Positions 3,592-6,228 of a DNA stretch of 6,228 nucleotides are shown here, piece by piece; the first letter of the stretch is position 1, and every line of letters starts with the position of its first letter. Source of the DNA: Candidatus Nanohalarchaeota archaeon (lineage in GTDB: Archaea; EX4484-52; B79-G9); contig JAUVEK010000080.1 in the NCBI GenBank assembly GCA_030594795.1, positions 1 through 6,228 on the forward strand, read 5' to 3'. Below the pieces are notes generated by a model. That model was not told the DNA's origin, did not search any database, and was given only the letters and a program-made list of their open reading frames with translations. A program made the position numbers and the translations under genes.

Positions 3592-6228
3592 TCACTTCTC
3601 TGCAGGCGCCTTTGAAGGAGCACCGAAAAATGCCCGTATATCTTTCCTTTTGACCCACATGCCCCCGATAAGCAACAGGAGAATTATCAAATAGAGGTTC
3701 TGCGCAGTGATATATCTCCAGAGCAGTGACCCTGTCGGGGTTTTGATGGGCTCTGCTGCCTCTGTTTCCTCATCTTTTTCCTCTACAAAGAATGTCTCTT
3801 CATAAGTCTTCCCGTTTCCTGTTATCGTTAACTTATGGCTGCCGGGCTCAAGCTCAATTGAGACCATTCTTTTGAAGCAGTTATCCTCATCTGTGGTTAA
3901 CTCTGCTTCCAGCTTGCCATCTATGTATACTGAAAGTTCGCTTATCTCCTCGACCAGGCATCCTTCCAGTATGATGAAGCTGCCTGACTCATGGACAGTA
4001 AGCACAGGGCCTGTTATTATCAAATCTTTGCTTTTGGGTTCCACAAATTCAGGCTCTACAGTGAACTCGATGAATCTTTCGATGCTCTTGCCGTCAGACT
4101 TTATCTTAAAGTGCGCTGCGTGCTGCCCGATGTCATATTCGGTCGGTGCAACCTCGAATACATAAACATACTGCTCTCCTGCACTGATTTGTGCAGCAGA
4201 GAACATCTCACCCAGGACGTCTGCTGTCACTTCCACTTCGCAGGATTCGTTCCCGGTATTTTTCACTATCACTATGACTGTCTCAGGCTGGCTGGCAGTC
4301 ATTTTTCGCGCCATGTCTATTGTCTTTATTTCCAGTTTGGGGGTATCGGCCATGATAAGGTCTATGGTCTGGGAGAGCGGGTAATATGCCCCGACAGTTG
4401 AGCCTCCTCCCCGTGGTGGTGGGACTTCTTTTGGAGGGTCATTAGGATCAAGCGGGTTGGTCCCGTTCGCTACCTCGTCACCGTCGCTGATGCCGTCACC
4501 GTCTGTGTCAAGATTGTTCGGGTCAGTGCCGTACTGGTACTCTTCTTCGTTTGTGAGGCCGTCATTATCATTGTCGTCATCTGCATCATTGGGATCAAGG
4601 GGGTTCAATTCATTGTCTGCTTCCCAGCCGTCAGGCATTCCGTCCCCGTCTGTGTCCGGGTTGTTCGGGTCAGTGCCGTACTGGTATTCTTCCTCGTTTG
4701 TGAGGTCGTCTTCGTCAGGGTCCTCGTCGCCGTCAGGGACTCCGTCACTGTCAGTATCATTCATGCCGGGGTCAAGCAGGTTATCTGTCTGGTTGTACTC
4801 GTCTTCCCAGTCGGTTGGAAGACCGTCATTATCGGGGTCAACATCTACCCCGGCAGCATAAGTAGTTGCAGATGTGATGTTTGTGTTGTTTTCCTCGTTC
4901 CCGGAATCATCTTCTGCGCGCACAACATAATAGTACTCTGTGGCATTTAAAAGCCCGGTATGATTGAACATGTTCACATTGCTGCTGACGTTAAAGCCGG
5001 GGCTTGTGAAATTAAATGCAGTACTATTGAGGGAACTATAAATGTTGTATTGCGCCACATCATCTGACAGGGATGAAACCCATGTCAGTCGTATCACGCC
5101 CTGTGCAACTGCTACAGCAGTAAGGTTGACTGGCGGAAGTGGCGCAACTTTATCCTGGAACGGCTTGTCAGGGTCAAGTGGATAAGGATCATCGCCATCA
5201 TCTATCCCGTCGCCGTCAGTATCAGGATTATTCGGGTCTGTCCCGTTCAAGTATTCTTCATAGTTTGTTAAATCATCATTGTCAGGGTCCTCATCACCAT
5301 CAAAAATCCCGTCACCGTCAGAATCATCATTATATGGGTCAAGCAGATTATCAGACTGGTTGTGCATATATTCCCACCAGCAGGGAAGGCCGTCGCCATC
5401 AATATCATCATTTGTCTCATAGAGAATGTTCAGGTTATCCACATGCAAAGTACCTGAACTCTGGGGGGATGAAAAATTAAAATCAATTGTGCATTCGTCA
5501 TTTGATGCGTTGTAAGAACACCCATTGCAATTGCATGCTGAAATCAGTGAGTTTAATTCAAACTCAAACCCGTTAAATGTTTCAGAAGTGTTAAGCACAC
5601 CTGAATGCGACCACTCAGGACTACCTGTGCTTCCGATATCAAGCTGCACATTGCCTGGATACTCAGTGAATATCTCCTTGAGTATGGAAAAATAGACTTT
5701 TGTCAAGTTGTCCTCTGCTGCGTAATAATATTTGCCGTGGCCTGCCTCTGCAATAGCCTGCATTGTGTCTGTGCGCGCGTTGGCGCCGTACGCAATAGCA
5801 TAAACGGAGATACCAGAGAGATTCCACGCATCTTCTGCCATCTGGATTGCCTCATTTTTTGCTTCGGTGTCGTTGCAGTTCGCTCCATATGTACACGCAT
5901 TTGCCCCGCCATCTGTATGGACTATCATGACGGGATTCGTGCCACCTACGAGCAGTTCGGTTGCATTCTGTATCCCGCAGGCAATGCATGTCTGTCCCTG
6001 ATGGATTGCAGCATAGTTATTAATCTCATCTATAAGCGCAGTCTTATTTTTGGTTAATCCCATAGAACTTTCAACATTCGTGCTGTAGCTGACAAGGCCA
6101 ACATTATTTGGTGTATCCTGATAAATCGCCATCTTTGTAAATATTATGCTTGACTCTTTCGTTGCATCTAGTGTATCTCCAACCATACTATATGAAACAT
6201 CTGTCACGAGGACAGCATCAACTGCATT
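3592..6228 (-). CDS. large membrane-anchored surface protein with vWA, TSP3-like repeats and FN3 domain (5' end missing)
   Basis: The frame is open to the window edge; 878 residues are visible (numbered from base 6228). The GTG at 6207 lies inside the vWA domain and is not the start, so the signal peptide lies outside. The vWA domain (about 1-187) has a complete MIDAS: D10-x-S12-x-S14, T80 and D106, able to bind a divalent cation and a ligand. Calcium-binding thrombospondin type 3-like repeats rich in DTDGDG occupy about 273-354 and 462-597, on both sides of a fibronectin III domain (about 361-457). After a PPP/GGG linker come two beta-sandwich-like domains (about 627-724 and 732-817), an acidic linker, a transmembrane helix (about 845-859) and the basic tail KRKDIR. 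About twenty N-x-S/T sequons suggest heavy glycosylation outside the cell. It is probably an adhesion or cell-surface structural protein; the ligand is unknown. It is convergent with the ATPase and seems independent of it. Confidence 0.9.
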   Translation of the reverse strand, partial: NAVDAVLVTDVSYSMVGDTLDATKESSIIFTKMAIYQDTPNNVGLVSYSTNVESSMGLTKNKTALIDEINNYAAIHQGQTCIACGIQNATELLVGGTNPVMIVHTDGGANACTYGANCNDTEAKNEAIQMAEDAWNLSGISVYAIAYGANARTDTMQAIAEAGHGKYYYAAEDNLTKVYFSILKEIFTEYPGNVQLDIGSTGSPEWSHSGVLNTSETFNGFEFELNSLISACNCNGCSYNASNDECTIDFNFSSPQSSGTLHVDNLNILYETNDDIDGDGLPCWWEYMHNQSDNLLDPYNDDSDGDGIFDGDEDPDNDDLTNYEEYLNGTDPNNPDTDGDGIDDGDDPYPLDPDKPFQDKVAPLPPVNLTAVAVAQGVIRLTWVSSLSDDVAQYNIYSSLNSTAFNFTSPGFNVSSNVNMFNHTGLLNATEYYYVVRAEDDSGNEENNTNITSATTYAAGVDVDPDNDGLPTDWEDEYNQTDNLLDPGMNDTDSDGVPDGDEDPDEDDLTNEEEYQYGTDPNNPDTDGDGMPDGWEADNELNPLDPNDADDDNDNDGLTNEEEYQYGTDPNNLDTDGDGISDGDEVANGTNPLDPNDPPKEVPPPRGGGSTVGAYYPLSQTIDLIMADTPKLEIKTIDMARKMTASQPETVIVIVKNTGNESCEVEVTADVLGEMFSAAQISAGEQYVYVFEVAPTEYDIGQHAAHFKIKSDGKSIERFIEFTVEPEFVEPKSKDLIITGPVLTVHESGSFIILEGCLVEEISELSVYIDGKLEAELTTDEDNCFKRMVSIELEPGSHKLTITGNGKTYEETFFVEEKDEETEAAEPIKTPTGSLLWRYITAQNLYLIILLLLIGGMWVKRKDIRAFFGAPSKAPAEK
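4492..4557 (-). repeat. TSP3-like repeat unit C (22 codons)
   Basis: Residues 558-579 (LTNEEEYQYGTDPNN to DTDGDG) match residues 509-530 of unit B at 21 of 22 positions, with Leu for Pro as the only change. The DNA is also nearly identical, so this is the youngest internal duplication in the gene. Confidence 0.75.
4639..4794 (-). repeat. TSP3-like repeat unit B (52 codons)
   Basis: This unit encodes residues 479-530, from NQTDNLLDP to PDTDGDG, and matches unit A across the intervening FN3 domain. Its second half is repeated once more at 4492-4557. Confidence 0.75.
5206..5361 (-). repeat. TSP3-like repeat unit A (52 codons)
   Basis: This unit encodes residues 290-341 of the surface protein, from NQSDNLLDP to PDTDGDG. 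It aligns without gaps to unit B (4639-4794), with 40 of 52 residues identical by hand count. Regularly spaced Asp residues in D-x-D-x-D-G motifs are the likely calcium ligands. Confidence 0.75.

Noticed and set aside
4457..4861. 134-codon plus-strand frame very rich in Ser and Pro
   Set aside because: It is the antisense reading of the Asp/Gly-rich calcium-binding repeats, which produces Ser/Pro-rich shadows.
4439..4861. Possible CRISPR-like or satellite array in the repeated DNA
   Set aside because: Repeats are in frame, encode DTDGDG calcium motifs, and lack constant repeat length and unique spacers.
5605..6057. 150-codon open frame on the plus strand
   Set aside because: It lies antisense to the vWA domain, whose frame has clear motifs. 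It has no promoter and no recognisable domain.
6205..6207. GTG as the start of the surface protein
   Set aside because: The frame is open further upstream to the window edge and encodes NAVDAVLV, the first strand of the vWA domain, so translation starts outside the window.

Overview
The window looks like an accessory region of an archaeal genome. The evidence is three good archaeal promoters (A/T-rich TATA boxes centred about 26-27 bases before a start codon, two of them giving leaderless genes), a member of the archaeal ATPase/DUF234 family, a small DUF5678-type protein, an HTH-MNT/HEPN pair, and a large N-glycosylation-rich surface protein with a C-terminal membrane anchor. I cannot name the lineage; an uncultivated archaeon is likely.

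Layout, left to right. Bases 1-318 (+) hold the 3' end of an archaeal ATPase gene (DUF234/nuclease-like domain), broken by an in-frame stop at 250-252. Bases 319-479 are non-coding, with a GC-rich hairpin (417-440) and a TATA box. A 71-codon DUF5678-like gene follows (480-695, +). It converges, across a short spacer with an inverted repeat, on a minus-strand operon: HTH-nucleotidyltransferase (1814-1239), then HEPN protein (1260-787), overlapping by 22 bases. Bases 1815-2084 form a divergent control region. Its right end carries two tandem 15-bp palindromes just before and over the start of an apparently intact archaeal ATPase (2085-3500, +). This ATPase converges on the last gene, the 3' part of a very acidic surface protein (3592-6228, minus, 5' end outside the window). 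That protein has a von Willebrand A domain, thrombospondin type 3-like calcium-binding repeats, one fibronectin III domain, two beta-sandwich-like domains and a C-terminal transmembrane helix.

How the genes fit together. The two ATPase copies are paralogues in direct orientation. They bracket the DUF5678 gene and the MNT/HEPN operon, so a roughly 3.2 kb segment is bounded by partly near-identical sequence. The last 105 bases of the copies are about 94% identical, while the preceding nuclease-like core is only about 69% identical, which suggests recent gene conversion. MNT/HEPN pairs are known as toxin-antitoxin modules; this one has a DNA-binding domain on the nucleotidyltransferase, and the HEPN protein has tyrosine in place of the usual catalytic histidine. 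The surface protein is probably a separate unit.

No completely new system can be proven from sequence alone. The best candidates for a second look are the tandem operator at the ATPase start, the paralogue pair with signs of conversion, the altered HEPN motif, the unexplained block at 1850-2040, and the cysteine-rich vWA domain.
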